DNA from: Halovenus sp.
GTDB taxonomy: Archaea > Halobacteriota > Halobacteria > Halobacteriales > Haloarculaceae
Length of the DNA stretch: 5,363 nucleotides
Assembly: GCA_003551945.1 (NCBI GenBank)
Contig: PUNZ01000005.1
Coordinates: 1-5,363 of the forward strand
Direction of reading: 5' to 3'
The position numbers and the translations under genes were made by a program. The notes beneath the pieces were generated by a model that saw only the letters and a program-made list of their open reading frames with translations, searched no databases and was not told the origin of the DNA. Below are positions 4,888 to 5,363 of this stretch, in pieces. Numbering within the stretch: position 1 is the stretch's first letter; the number at the start of each line of letters is the position of its first letter.

Positions 4888-5363
4888 ATGGATTCACGGA
4901 AAGTTATTCTGTTTGCGCTTGTCTTGATAGTTGCCAGTCTCGTGGTGGGGGTGTTTGTCTTTCTCGGGAATACACCGACGGAGACCGAAACCCAAACTCC
5001 AAGCGACGGTAACGACTCAGCACCTGACGAAACGACCGCTGAATCGACCGCCTTGTCGATTCACGACCTCTCTCTTCCTGAAGAGACTGTGGAAACGGGG
5101 GACTCATTGGCTGGCGAAGTTACCGTCTCTCCCACTAGTGAGGGAGTCGCAAGCGAGACAGTCACGTTTCAACTCATGAATGAGACAGGTGATGTTCTCG
5201 ATGAAGAGACGGCCTCAGTCGAAACGAGTGATGAGCGTTCGCTCGCTTTTGCGGGCCTTGAACTCCCGGGCGATATGGATGAGGGGTCTGTGACTCTCGC
5301 CGCCACCGCACCAAGTTCGGGTGATGTCCTCGAAGAAACGCTGGATGTTGAGCTTCCCGTCGA
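4888..5363 (+). CDS. Membrane-anchored extracellular protein with Ig/CARDB-like domain, 3' end missing
   Basis: The visible 158 codons start MDSRKVILF and run off the window with no stop. R4 and K5 are followed by one hydrophobic segment at about 6-27 (Val/Leu/Ile-rich), so the N-terminus should be inside and the rest outside the cell. There is no lipobox or TAT motif, so this is a signal anchor or an uncleaved signal. Residues 28-55 form a Thr/Glu/Ser/Asp-rich linker of the kind that is often O-glycosylated in haloarchaeal surface proteins. From about residue 56 the sequence alternates short beta-strand patterns: LSLPEETVETGDSL, then EVTVSP, TVTFQLMNETG, LAFAGLELPG and SVTLAATAP. This resembles CARDB or other Ig-like domains that act as spacers or adhesion modules. 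The start follows the TATA box. What lies beyond this first domain, and so the function, cannot be told from the window. Confidence 0.8.
   Translation, partial: MDSRKVILFALVLIVASLVVGVFVFLGNTPTETETQTPSDGNDSAPDETTAESTALSIHDLSLPEETVETGDSLAGEVTVSPTSEGVASETVTFQLMNETGDVLDEETASVETSDERSLAFAGLELPGDMDEGSVTLAATAPSSGDVLEETLDVELPV

Noticed and set aside
4904..5107. Minus-strand open frame opposite the membrane-protein gene
   Set aside because: It is Arg/Ser/Gln-rich and antisense to a gene with a TATA box, membrane segment and acidic linker.

Overview
The window looks like chromosomal DNA from a haloarchaeon (class Halobacteria). The proteins are strongly acidic, with many Asp and Glu and few Lys. One is a TAT-exported lipoprotein with an Asp-rich mature start. 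Several genes have an archaeal TATA box about 26 bp upstream of the start codon and no Shine-Dalgarno motif, which is the leaderless arrangement common in haloarchaea. By eye, the G+C content is lower than in most haloarchaea. I cannot name the genus.

Layout, left to right. Positions 1-55 may hold the 5' end of a minus-strand gene that leaves the window. Next comes a small four-cysteine zinc-binding protein (143-346, +). A HerA/FtsK-type P-loop ATPase follows (424-1464, +). It converges, with a 10-nt gap, on an FAD-dependent amine-oxidase/renalase-like oxidoreductase (1475-2509, -). That gene is divergent from a TAT lipoprotein (2638-3075, +), which converges on an amidase-signature hydrolase (3115-4551, -). 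An AT-rich intergenic region (4552-4681) separates the amidase from a 46-residue zinc-ribbon microprotein (4682-4822, +). The window ends inside a gene for a membrane-anchored extracellular protein with a beta-rich, Ig/CARDB-like domain (4888-5363, +, partial).

Neighbouring genes mostly alternate in strand and have their own promoters, so I see no operon and no clear shared pathway. It looks like an ordinary stretch of independent conserved haloarchaeal genes. I found no tRNA, rRNA, CRISPR array, insertion sequence, integrase or defence cassette. The points most worth a second look are the ATPase, which lacks room for a HerA N-terminal barrel; the pilin-like domain on a lipoprotein; the zinc-ribbon microprotein; and the repeat structure of the AT-rich region beside it.
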